Of a stretch of 43,594 bases of DNA, positions 32,813 to 40,092 are shown one piece after another. Position 1 is the first letter of the stretch; every line of letters starts with the position of its first letter. This DNA is from Qaidamihabitans albus (GTDB lineage: Bacteria; Actinomycetota; Actinomycetes; Mycobacteriales; Pseudonocardiaceae). Under the pieces are notes generated by a model. That model ran no database searches and was not told the origin of the DNA. It saw only the letters and a list, made by a program, of their open reading frames with translations. The stretch covers positions 6,578 through 50,171 of the forward strand of contig NZ_JAEHOB010000027.1 of NCBI RefSeq assembly GCF_016464705.1, given 5' to 3'. The position numbers were made by a program, and so were the translations under genes.

Positions 32813-33352
32813 ATGGCGGATGACTCCACGACGATCGAACTCAGCCGGTCCGAACTCCGGGAGGTCGCCGGTTACGCCGTGGCGTGCGCGCGGCCCGCAT
32901 TGGCGATCTTCGAACGTGAACGCAATGACGATCCCCGTCCACGAGCCGCGATCGACGGTGCGCAGGCGTTCGCGGACGGAGGCGAGCGGACCAAGGCGCT
33001 CCGTGACAGCGCGTGGGCGGCACAGCGGGCGGCTCAGGAGAGCCGTGATGCGGGACTGGCCGCGGCGAACGACGCCGCGCGTGCGGCCCTCGCCGCGGCG
33101 GGTGCGGCGTTTCTCCATCCCTTGGCGAAGGCTACTCAGGTCAAGCACATCCTCGGAGCGGCCGCTCATGCCGCACGAGCGGCCGAACTGTCCGCAGGAG
33201 ACGATCCCGCCGTCGGAGCCGACCACATCGCGCAGTCGCGGATCCTCGCGAATCCCGTCGTGGTGGACGTCCTGAGGCGCTACCCGGTCGCCCCGCGTGG
33301 CGGTGGGCGGGTCGGAGAACTGATCCGCCAGTTGCACGCGTCGCTCCGGTGA
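32813..33352 (+). CDS. Imm-5-like putative immunity protein
   Basis: A 179-residue, alanine-rich, all-helical soluble protein. The pattern ARPALAIFERERNDDPRPRA, then IDGAQAFADGGERTKALRDS and KATQVKHILGAAAHAARAAE matches the family annotated as putative immunity protein (Imm-5-like). Immunity function is an in-silico label for this family and has not, to my knowledge, been shown. ATG 32813 has AAGGA seven bases upstream. It follows the CGNR gene by four bases, so both are likely on one transcript. No toxin gene (for example a polymorphic toxin or a WXG/YD-repeat protein) is visible in the window, so an orphan immunity or unrelated stress role is possible. Confidence 0.7.
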   Translation: MADDSTTIELSRSELREVAGYAVACARPALAIFERERNDDPRPRAAIDGAQAFADGGERTKALRDSAWAAQRAAQESRDAGLAAANDAARAALAAAGAAFLHPLAKATQVKHILGAAAHAARAAELSAGDDPAVGADHIAQSRILANPVVVDVLRRYPVAPRGGGRVGELIRQLHASLR

Positions 33353-33514
33353 TCCCGGCGGAAACCCTTGGGCGCCCGCGGTTCGGTGGCCGGTGGTGCT
33401 GCCCGATGAGTCCGGAGAGGATCGTCGGAGGAGTTACGCCGTTGGCGGAAAGCCGATCCGTGGCCCGTCGAGCTGTCTACCCTGGCCTGACAGCCCGGGA
33501 ACCATAGGAGACGC

Positions 33515-34348
33515 ATGGAGACCATCACCGGCACCGCAGCGGGCGTACCGTTCACGGCGCTACCCCCGGCCGGTGTCACCGACGGCCCCGCACCGTTGAT
33601 CGTGACCTGGCACATGCTGGACGCGCCCCGCACGGACGCGGCGTTCGCGGCCGCGCTGCCCATGACCGGGATGCCTGCCTGGCGGGTACACCTGGGCATG
33701 CCGATGTGCGGCGCACGGATGGTCGACGGCCGCGTCGACGCCATCATGGAACTCGCCCGCAGGGACGCCCTGATGGCGTTCCTGGCCCCGTTCGTCCGCC
33801 AGGCCGCCGACGAGTTCCCGGCCGCGCTGGCCGCGCTGCGCGATCGGCTGCCGGTCGACGACGAGCCGGTCGGTGTCCTCGGCGGTTCGCTCGGCGGAGC
33901 CGTGGCACTGGAGGTGCTGACCACGGGGCGGGCCCCGGTCAAGGCGCTCGCACTGGTCAACCCGGCTGTGCGGATACGGTCCGCCATCGGGCTCGTCGAG
34001 GCCCGGTCCGGGCAGGCATACCCGTGGACCGCCGAGTCCCGCAGGACCGCCGACGAACTGGACTTCGTCGCCCGCGCCACCGACATCGCGGCACAACCGC
34101 CGCTGCTGCTCGTCAGCGGCGAACTGGACCACCCGGCGCTGCGGACGGACGCGGCTGCCCTGGTCGACACGCTACGCGAGCGGTACGCGCAACCGGACGA
34201 GGTCGAGCTGACGACTGTGCCGGACCTGGCGCACTCGCTCGCCGACGAACCCGGCCTGGAACCGGCCCCGCAACGGCCCACAGCCAAGGTGGTCGACGAG
34301 ATCCTGACCCGGTGGTTCCTCCGGCAGCTCACCGCGACGTCGCGTTGA
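33515..34348 (+). CDS. Alpha/beta hydrolase
   Basis: A 277-residue alpha/beta-hydrolase-fold protein. The nucleophile elbow is GVLGGSLGGAVAL (Ser125 in G-G-S-L-G-G), the acid region is PLLLVSGELDHPALR, and the likely catalytic histidine is in VPDLAHSLADEPG. There is no signal peptide, so it is an intracellular esterase or related hydrolase of unknown substrate. The ATG at 33515 follows AGGAGA with five-base spacing. The 162-base upstream gap contains TACCCT at about 33478, a possible -10, but no convincing partner. The gene stands alone and is followed nine bases after its stop by copy B of the 43-nt hairpin repeat. Confidence 0.85.
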   Translation: METITGTAAGVPFTALPPAGVTDGPAPLIVTWHMLDAPRTDAAFAAALPMTGMPAWRVHLGMPMCGARMVDGRVDAIMELARRDALMAFLAPFVRQAADEFPAALAALRDRLPVDDEPVGVLGGSLGGAVALEVLTTGRAPVKALALVNPAVRIRSAIGLVEARSGQAYPWTAESRRTADELDFVARATDIAAQPPLLLVSGELDHPALRTDAAALVDTLRERYAQPDEVELTTVPDLAHSLADEPGLEPAPQRPTAKVVDEILTRWFLRQLTATSR

Positions 34349-34356
34349 TCGCCCGT

Positions 34357-34399
34357 CGTGAGTGAGCAACCGCGTTCTAACTCGTGTGCGCACTCACGA
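34357..34399. repeat. 43-nt hairpin repeat, copy B
   Basis: Arms TCGTGAGTG (34356-34364) and CACTCACGA (34391-34399) pair perfectly over nine bases around a 26-base middle. Same length as copy A at 13919-13961 and about 81 percent identical by eye. It begins nine bases after the alpha/beta hydrolase stop and may terminate that transcript. Confidence 0.7.
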
Positions 34400-34453
34400 G
34401 AGGTGACCAGGGGCCTCCCACCTCGACGTTGACGGGCCGGCCAGGCGGTCCAG

Positions 34454-34470
34454 TGGTACTTGTTCTACCA
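34454..34470. promoter_or_regulatory. Distal KstR-like box before the ALDH-led operon
   Basis: TGGTACTTGTTCTACCA has perfect arms TGGTA and TACCA. The segment 34454-34467 differs at one position from the mycobacterial KstR consensus TNNAACNNGTTNNA. It shares ACTTGTTCTA with a second box at 34522-34535. KstR controls steroid catabolism; the match is suggestive only. Confidence 0.4.
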
Positions 34471-34509
34471 GGCCGACTTGCGCCTTCTACGCTTGCTCCG
34501 CCGTGCCCG

Positions 34510-34539
34510 TTGCGCGCAAACGATAACTTGTTCTAGTTT
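34510..34539 (+). promoter_or_regulatory. Promoter of the ALDH-led operon with overlapping KstR-like box
   Basis: TTGCGC (34510-34515) and TAGTTT (34534-34539) are 18 bases apart, giving a start point near 34546, about 33 bases before the ATG. The segment 34522-34535 (GATAACTTGTTCTA) lies between and overlaps the -10; it contains AAC-TT-GTT and misses TNNAACNNGTTNNA at one position. A regulator bound there would block the promoter. Confidence 0.45.
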
Positions 34540-34578
34540 TGAGGGCAGGCTTGCCGGCGTCGTCAGCGAGGAGTGCGC

Positions 34579-36024
34579 ATGCGGGTGTACAAGGAGCTCT
34601 ACGTCGGTGGCCGGTGGACCGCGCCGGCCACGGAGAGCACGATCGACGTCGTCTCGCCCCACTCCGAGCAGCTCGTGGGACGCACGCCGGAAGCCACCGC
34701 CGAAGACGTCGACGCCGCCGTGGCGGCGGCCCGCGGTGCCTTCGACGGCGGGAAGTGGCCGCGGCTGGACCCGGCCGAGCGGATCGCCGCCGTCCAGCGC
34801 TTCGCCGACGCCTACCGGGCCCGGCAGGACGAGCTCACCCAGCTGATCAGCACCGAGATGGGCGCGCCGATCTGGTTCTCCCAGGTCGGTCAGGTCGGCG
34901 CCACCGTGATGGCGCTCGACTCCTTCCTCAACGCCGCACGCAACACCGCGTGGGAGGAGCGGCGTACCGGCACCTTCGGCGGAGAGGTCGTCGTTCGCCG
35001 TGAACCGGCGGGCGTCGTCGGCATCATCACGCCCTGGAACGTTCCGCACTTCGTCACGATGGCCAAGCTCGCGCCCGCGCTGCTCGCCGGGTGCACCGTC
35101 GTGCTCAAGCCGCCGCCGGAGTCCCCGCTCTCCGGCCTGGTCCTCGCCGAGATCCTCGACGAGGCCGGCCTGCCGGACGGCGTGGTCAGCGTGCTGCCCG
35201 CGGGTCGTGAGGTCGGCGCGCACCTCGTCACGCACCCGGGAGTCGACAAGATCTCCTTCACCGGGTCCACGGCGGCAGGCAGGCACATCGCGTCGCTGTG
35301 CGGTCAGGACCTGCGCCGCGTCACGCTCGAACTGGGCGGCAAGTCGGCGGCGATAGTCCTCGATGATGCCGACCTCGCCCAGACCGTCGAACGCCTCCAG
35401 CTGGCGTCGCTGATGAACAGCGGGCAGGCCTGCATCGCACAGACCCGCATCCTCGCCTCGCGGAAGCGCCACGACGAGGTGGTCGACGCGCTGGCGGGAA
35501 TGGTCGGCGCGCTGACCATCGGTGACCCGCTGGACTACGGCAACTTCATCGGCCCGCTGGTTGCGCGCCGCCAGCAGGAGCGGGTCGAGGGATACATCCG
35601 CATCGGCCAGGAAGAGGGCGGAAAGGTCGCGGTCGGCGGTCCCGGCAGGCCCGAAGGGCTGGACACCGGCTGGTATGTCAGGCCGACGGTCTTCGCCGGC
35701 GTCGACAACTCCGCGCGGATCGCTCAGGAGGAGATCTTCGGGCCGGTGCTGGCGGTGATCCCCTACGAGGACGAGGAGGACGCCGTTCGGATCGCGAACG
35801 ACTCCGACTACGGTCTCGCCGGTTCGGTGTGGACCTCCGATGTGGACCACGGCCTCGACGTGGCCAGGCGGGTCCGTACCGGCACGCTCGGCATCAATCA
35901 GTACCTGCTCGAATTCAATGCCCCGTTCGGCGGCTTCAAGGCCAGTGGCATCGGGCGCGAGTTCGGTCCCGAGGGTATCGACGGCTACGTCGAGCTCAAG
36001 TCCGTCGCCCTGCCGATCGGATGA
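34579..36024 (+). CDS. NAD(P)-dependent aldehyde dehydrogenase
   Basis: A 481-residue ALDH-superfamily enzyme oxidising an aldehyde to a carboxylic acid. Catalytic residues are Glu251 in TLELGGKS and Cys285 in NSGQACIAQTR. GIITPWNVPHFVTMAKLAPA and FTGSTAAGRHIA mark the cofactor domain, and EEIFGPVLAVIPY the conserved C-terminal part. ATG 34579 has GAGGAG five bases upstream; an in-frame GTG at 34573 is inside that site. It is the first of eight genes whose ends overlap. If the downstream thiolase-fold proteins perform a retro-aldol cleavage, this enzyme could oxidise the aldehyde released. Confidence 0.92.
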   Translation: MRVYKELYVGGRWTAPATESTIDVVSPHSEQLVGRTPEATAEDVDAAVAAARGAFDGGKWPRLDPAERIAAVQRFADAYRARQDELTQLISTEMGAPIWFSQVGQVGATVMALDSFLNAARNTAWEERRTGTFGGEVVVRREPAGVVGIITPWNVPHFVTMAKLAPALLAGCTVVLKPPPESPLSGLVLAEILDEAGLPDGVVSVLPAGREVGAHLVTHPGVDKISFTGSTAAGRHIASLCGQDLRRVTLELGGKSAAIVLDDADLAQTVERLQLASLMNSGQACIAQTRILASRKRHDEVVDALAGMVGALTIGDPLDYGNFIGPLVARRQQERVEGYIRIGQEEGGKVAVGGPGRPEGLDTGWYVRPTVFAGVDNSARIAQEEIFGPVLAVIPYEDEEDAVRIANDSDYGLAGSVWTSDVDHGLDVARRVRTGTLGINQYLLEFNAPFGGFKASGIGREFGPEGIDGYVELKSVALPIG

Positions 36025-36869
36025 ACCGCACCCGGTCCATGGCGGGCAAGGTCGCCGTCGTCACGGGAGGCGGCCGTGGCATCGGTGCCGCGACCGCCGC
36101 CGCGCTCGTGCGGGCCGGTGCCCGGGTCGCGGTCGCCGACCTCGACCTCGCCGCCGCAAGGAACGTCGCGGACCGCGCGGGCCCGGCGGCCACCGCCTTC
36201 CGGCTGGACGTCACGGACCGGCCCGGGTTCACCGCGTGTCTCGACGACGTCGAGCAGCGGCTCGGCCCGCTGGAGGTGCTGGTCAACAACGCGGGGATCA
36301 TGCCACTCGCCCGGGCCGAGGCCGAGATGGACGAGGCCACGGCGCGGGTGCTCGTCGTGAACCTGCACGGCGTCATCCACGGCAGCCGCGAGGCGGTGCG
36401 GCGGATGAGACCGCGCGGCAGTGGACATGTCGTCAACGTCGCATCGGTGGCCGCGAAGATCGCTTTCCCGGGCGGCGCGACCTACGCGGCGGCGAAGGCG
36501 GGCGTGCTGAACTTCTCCGACGCGCTCAGGGCCGAGCTGCGCGGCACCGGCATCGACGTCTCGTGCGTCCTCCCGGGGATCGTGGCGACCGAGCTGGCGA
36601 ACGGCATCGTGGTCAAGGGGGTCACGCCGATCACCCCGGAGGATGCCGCGGCCGCGATCGTCGGGGTCCTCCACCGCCCGAGGTTCGAGGTGTACGTGCC
36701 GAAGTCGATCGGCCCGGCACTGCGCCTCGGCGCACTGGCCGGACGGCGCTTCGGGGAGTGGATGCAGCACGCACTGAGGGCGGACACCCCCATGCTCGAC
36801 GCGATCGGCTCGGCCGAGCGCGCGGCCTACGAGGAGCGTGCCGCGTCGTCCCGGAAGGGAGCGTCGTGA
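36021..36869 (+). CDS. Classical short-chain dehydrogenase/reductase
   Basis: A 282-residue SDR. Cofactor motif TGGGRGIG (residues 15-22), NNAG in VLVNNAGIM, and the catalytic triad Ser142, Tyr155, Lys159 (VASVAAK, YAAAKAG). An aspartate in VAVADLDLA after the second strand suggests NAD over NADP. The C-terminal 60 residues extend a little beyond the usual 250-residue core. It starts in an ATGA overlap with the ALDH stop. A beta-hydroxyacyl-CoA or hydroxysteroid dehydrogenase role would suit the operon, but the substrate is not deducible. Confidence 0.92.
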   Translation: MNRTRSMAGKVAVVTGGGRGIGAATAAALVRAGARVAVADLDLAAARNVADRAGPAATAFRLDVTDRPGFTACLDDVEQRLGPLEVLVNNAGIMPLARAEAEMDEATARVLVVNLHGVIHGSREAVRRMRPRGSGHVVNVASVAAKIAFPGGATYAAAKAGVLNFSDALRAELRGTGIDVSCVLPGIVATELANGIVVKGVTPITPEDAAAAIVGVLHRPRFEVYVPKSIGPALRLGALAGRRFGEWMQHALRADTPMLDAIGSAERAAYEERAASSRKGAS

Positions 36870-37306
36870 CCGAAGGCGCGAGTCTGAGCGCTCCGTACAC
36901 TCTCGAGTTCCCGTTCGAGCGGACCGTGGGGCCCAAGATCGGCACGTTCTTCGCCGGTCTCAAGGAGAGGCGGCTCTTCGGGGCCCGGGCGGAGCGCGGT
37001 GTCGTGTGCCCGCCCCTGGAGTTCGACCCGGACACCGGGGCGGAGACGGGTGAGCTGGTGGAGCTGGCGCCTGCGGGGACGGTCGCTACCTGGACCTGGG
37101 CGCGGTCACGGGCCGGTGACCCGGTGGCGCGCGACTTCGCCTGGGCGCTCGTCGCGATCGACGGCACCGCCGGTTCGTTCTTCCATGCGGTCGACGTGGG
37201 CGGTGACCCGTCGCGGATGCAGGTGGGAATGCGCGTGCGCGTGCGGTGGCGTGGCGACCGGGTCGGCGACCTGCGTGACATCGAGTGTTTCGAGGTGGCG
37301 CCGTGA
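36866..37306 (+). CDS. DUF35 OB-fold protein A with degenerate zinc ribbon
   Basis: A 146-residue protein of the DUF35/acyl-CoA-associated OB-fold family. The OB part is clear (GTVATWTWARS, then DFAWALVAIDGTAGSFFHAV and RMQVGMRVRVRW). The N-terminal rubredoxin-like ribbon normally has four cysteines; here the segment reads ERGVVCPPLEFDPDTGAETG with only one cysteine, so zinc is probably not bound. DUF35 proteins stabilise thiolase-fold partners, as ChsH2 does for the aldolase Ltp2. GTG 36866 overlaps the SDR stop. Paired with the next gene, it could form a two-DUF35 complex. Confidence 0.82.
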   Translation: MTEGASLSAPYTLEFPFERTVGPKIGTFFAGLKERRLFGARAERGVVCPPLEFDPDTGAETGELVELAPAGTVATWTWARSRAGDPVARDFAWALVAIDGTAGSFFHAVDVGGDPSRMQVGMRVRVRWRGDRVGDLRDIECFEVAP

Positions 37307-37860
37307 GGGAGCCTGCGAGCGAACCATCGGTGCTGAGAGAGCCTGCGAGCGAACCATCGGTGCTGAGGGAGCCTGCGAGCGAACCATCGGCACCGACCCT
37401 GCCCGAGCCGCTCACCACCATGGCCAGTCCTTTCCGGATGGACTACACCTACGTGGCGGGCACGGGACGTTCGGTGTTCCTCCGGGGGCTGGCCGAGGGC
37501 CGCATGCTCGCGCGCCGCTGCCCGGCCTGCGCACAGGTCTACCTGCCGCCGCCCGAGTTCTGTTCCCGCTGTCTGAGCCGGCTGGACGAGCCGTTCGAAC
37601 TCGACGGGCGGGGCGTGATCTCCACCTTCTGCGTCGTGAGCTTCCCTTTCCCGGGCCAGGTCCACGAGCCGCCGTACGTGGTGGCGCACATCCAGGTCGA
37701 GGGCAGCGGGACACGGCTGATGCACCTGGTCCGCGAGGTCGATCCCGCCGACGTGCGGATCGGCATGGAGGTCGAACCGGTGTGGGCCGGCGAGGACGAA
37801 CGGGAGAACTCCTTGACGAGCATCCGCCACTACCGGCCGGCCGGGGACGAGTATGCGTGA
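37303..37860 (+). CDS. DUF35 OB-fold protein B with intact zinc ribbon and repeat-encoded N-terminus
   Basis: A DUF35 protein of up to 185 residues. The zinc ribbon is intact: RRCPACAQVYLPPPEFCSRC. The OB fold follows (GVISTFCVVSFPFPGQVHEP, then PYVVAHIQVEG). From GTG 37303, which overlaps the previous stop, the first 30 residues are three copies of REPASEPS(V/A)x encoded by a 30-base tandem repeat. The domain itself begins near residue 45. ATG 37420 (residue 40) or ATG 37438 are alternative starts, but neither has a recognisable ribosome binding site. If the upstream start is used, the N-terminal tail is disordered. Its thiolase-fold partner begins eight bases before its stop. Confidence 0.82.
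   Translation: MREPASEPSVLREPASEPSVLREPASEPSAPTLPEPLTTMASPFRMDYTYVAGTGRSVFLRGLAEGRMLARRCPACAQVYLPPPEFCSRCLSRLDEPFELDGRGVISTFCVVSFPFPGQVHEPPYVVAHIQVEGSGTRLMHLVREVDPADVRIGMEVEPVWAGEDERENSLTSIRHYRPAGDEYA
37304..37390 (+). repeat. Tandem repeat, three 27-base cores at 30-base period
   Basis: Cores at 37304-37330, 37334-37360 and 37364-37390 are separated by TGC. Copies 1 and 3 are identical over the core and copy 2 has one change (GAGAGAG for GAGGGAG). The period keeps the reading frame of the DUF35 B gene. The first core begins with the TGA stop of DUF35 A. Confidence 0.9.
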
Positions 37861-38929
37861 CGTCGCCGTGGTGTCGTTCGCGCAGTCGCCGTGCGAGGCG
37901 GCCAACCGGCGCGACGACATGGCCGGCATCCTGCTGCCGGTGATCCGCGAGGCGCTGGGCGCGGTGGGGGTGGACCGGGACGACGTCGACTTCTTCGCCT
38001 CGGGCAGCCATGACTTCTTCGAGGGGCGCACCTTCGCCTACATCGAGTCGCTGGATGCGGTCGGCGCGTGGCCGCCGGTCTCCGAGTCGCACGTCGAGAT
38101 GGACGCCGCGTGGGCCTTCGCCGAGGCGTGGTCGTGGCTTCAGCTCGGCGAGGGCGACATCGCGCTGGTGTACGGCATCGGCCGCGGTTCGCTGGCCGCC
38201 GACCTGGACCAGGTGCTGCCCGCGCAGCTGGACCCGTACTTCCTCGCGCCGCTGCGCCCGCATCGCGACGCCCTCGCGGGCCTGCAGGCGGCCGCGATGA
38301 TCGACGCCGGGCTCACCAGCGAACGCGACCTCGCCGAGATCGTGGTGCGCTCCCTGTCCGCGGCGACGGGGAACCCGTACGCCCAGAAGTCGGGTCACCT
38401 CGGTGTCGACCAGGTTCTCGACGCGCCCTACGTCAGTACGCCGTTGCGGGAGCACGACGTCGCCCCCGTGGGCGACGCGGCGGCGGTGGTCGTGCTCGCC
38501 GCCGGCGACGCCGCTCGCCGGCTCGGTGACCGCCAGGCATGGGTGCGTGGTCTCGACCACCGGATGGACACGCACTATCCGGGCGTGCGGAACCTGACCC
38601 GCTCGGAGTCGACCCGCGTGGCCGCCGCGCGGGCCGCCGAGCTCGCCGGGTTCGGCGCTTCCGAGGTGGACATAGCGGAGTTGCACACCGAGTACAGCCA
38701 CGCCGAGCCGCTGCTGGCCTCGGCGCTCGGGCTCGAGCGGACGGTGGTCAACCCCTCCGGCGGGCCACTGGCCGGCCGCCCGGTCACCGCCACGGGCCTG
38801 GTGCGCATCGGTGAGGCGGCGCGGCGGATTCTCGACGGCCGGGCGGGGCGGGCCCTCGCCCACGCCACCAACGGCCCCGCGCTGCAACACAACCTGGTGT
38901 GCCTGATGTCCGGGGAGGCTGCCGCATGA
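37853..38929 (+). CDS. Thiolase-fold protein without catalytic cysteine (1)
   Basis: A 358-residue thiolase-superfamily protein of the lipid-transfer/acetyl-CoA acetyltransferase type. The fold is recognisable from MRDVAVVSFAQSP at the start, VAPVGDAAAVVVLAAGDAAR in the middle, and VNPSGGPLAGRPVTATGL near the end. The nucleophilic cysteine region, NxCASG in true thiolases, is replaced by SESHVEMDAAWAFAEAW, and the His-Asp-Cys-Phe motif by LHTEYSHAE. It therefore cannot act as an ordinary thiolase. Ltp2-type retro-aldolases share this loss and use tyrosines. ATG 37853 overlaps DUF35 B by eight bases, consistent with subunits of one complex. Confidence 0.82.
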   Translation: MRDVAVVSFAQSPCEAANRRDDMAGILLPVIREALGAVGVDRDDVDFFASGSHDFFEGRTFAYIESLDAVGAWPPVSESHVEMDAAWAFAEAWSWLQLGEGDIALVYGIGRGSLAADLDQVLPAQLDPYFLAPLRPHRDALAGLQAAAMIDAGLTSERDLAEIVVRSLSAATGNPYAQKSGHLGVDQVLDAPYVSTPLREHDVAPVGDAAAVVVLAAGDAARRLGDRQAWVRGLDHRMDTHYPGVRNLTRSESTRVAAARAAELAGFGASEVDIAELHTEYSHAEPLLASALGLERTVVNPSGGPLAGRPVTATGLVRIGEAARRILDGRAGRALAHATNGPALQHNLVCLMSGEAAA

Positions 38930-40092
38930 CGAAGGCACTCGCGGTCGTCGGAATCGGCCAGAGCAGGCAGGCCAAGCGCCGGGAGGTGACCATCGGCGCG
39001 ATGGTCCGCGAGGCGGTGCGGGGTGCGCTGGAGGACGCCGAGCTGACCTTCGCCGACATCGACACCGTCGTGCTGAGCAAAACCCCCGACCTCTTCGACG
39101 GGGTCATGAACCCGGAGCTGTACCTGGCCGACGCGATGGGCTCGGTCGGCCTGCCGGTGACGCGCGTGTTCACCGGCGGCAGTGTCGGCGGCCATGCCGC
39201 GATCTACGGTGCCCACCTGGTCGCCGCCGGGCTGGCGCGCCGCGTGCTCGTGGTCGCGTACTCGAAGGAGTCCGAGGGCAACTTCACGTGGGCGCTGTCC
39301 CGCCCGCTGCCGTTCAGCGCGCAGCTGGGCGCGGGTGCGGGCGGGCACTTCGCTCCGGTGATCCGGGAGTACATCCGGCGGTCGGGTGCGCCCGAGCACA
39401 TCGGCTGGAAGGTGGCGGTGAACCACCGGCTCAACGCCACGCGCAACCCCTACGCGCACATCCAGCGTCCGGACATCACCGTCGACGAGGTGCGGAACTC
39501 CCCGATGCTGTGGGACCCGATCCGCTTCCTGGAGTCCTGCCCGTCCTCCGACGGGTCCTGCGCCGTCGTCATCACGAGTGAGGAACACGTGCCGCGCACC
39601 GACCGCCGGCCCGCGTGGATCCACGGCATGTCCTGGCGCACCGAGACCGGGCACTTCGCGGGGCGGGACGAGGTGAACCCGCAGGCCGGGCGGGACTGTG
39701 CCCGCGACGTCTACCGCCAGGCCGGTATCGCCGACCCGGCCGGTGAACTCGACGTCGTGGAGCTCTACATCCCCTACAGCTGGTACGAGCCGATGTGGCT
39801 GGAGAACATCGGGCTCGCCGAGGAACACCGGGGCTGGCGGCTCGTCGAGGACGACCGCACCGCCTTCGGGGGTCACCTGCCGGTCAATCCCTCAGGAGGT
39901 GTGCTCTCCGGCAACCCGACCGGCGCCACGGGGCTGTTGCGGTTCGCCGAGGCGGCCCTGCAGGTACGCGGGATGGCGGGCGAGCACCAGGTTCAGGAGG
40001 CGCGGCGCGCGGTCGGTCACGCCATGGGCGGGGCCTCGCAGTTCCACGCGCTGTGGGTGGTCGGCAGCGAGAAACCGGCGGTGGCGGCATGA
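38926..40092 (+). CDS. Thiolase-fold protein without catalytic cysteine (2)
   Basis: A 388-residue thiolase-superfamily protein. The nucleophile region reads RVFTGGSVGGHAAIYGAHLV, with the cysteine missing, and the place of the His-Asp-Cys-Phe motif is VELYIPYSWYEPMWLENIGL, rich in tyrosine. LPVNPSGGVLSGNPTGATGL preserves the C-terminal glycine-rich loop but has Asn where thiolases carry the catalytic His (GHPxGATG). So all three usual catalytic positions are altered. ATGA overlap with the previous gene suggests a heteromeric partner. A retro-aldolase or scaffold role is more likely than thiolysis. A ligase or transferase is not supported. Confidence 0.82.
   Translation: MTKALAVVGIGQSRQAKRREVTIGAMVREAVRGALEDAELTFADIDTVVLSKTPDLFDGVMNPELYLADAMGSVGLPVTRVFTGGSVGGHAAIYGAHLVAAGLARRVLVVAYSKESEGNFTWALSRPLPFSAQLGAGAGGHFAPVIREYIRRSGAPEHIGWKVAVNHRLNATRNPYAHIQRPDITVDEVRNSPMLWDPIRFLESCPSSDGSCAVVITSEEHVPRTDRRPAWIHGMSWRTETGHFAGRDEVNPQAGRDCARDVYRQAGIADPAGELDVVELYIPYSWYEPMWLENIGLAEEHRGWRLVEDDRTAFGGHLPVNPSGGVLSGNPTGATGLLRFAEAALQVRGMAGEHQVQEARRAVGHAMGGASQFHALWVVGSEKPAVAA

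Noticed and set aside
13919-34399. Insertion sequence or composite transposon bounded by the two 43-nt hairpins
   Set aside because: The copies are in the same orientation, 20 kb apart, short, and flank no transposase; each sits right after a stop codon, which fits a terminator-like role better.
37304-37390. CRISPR array
   Set aside because: Only three copies separated by the same three bases, so there are no spacers, and no cas genes are near.
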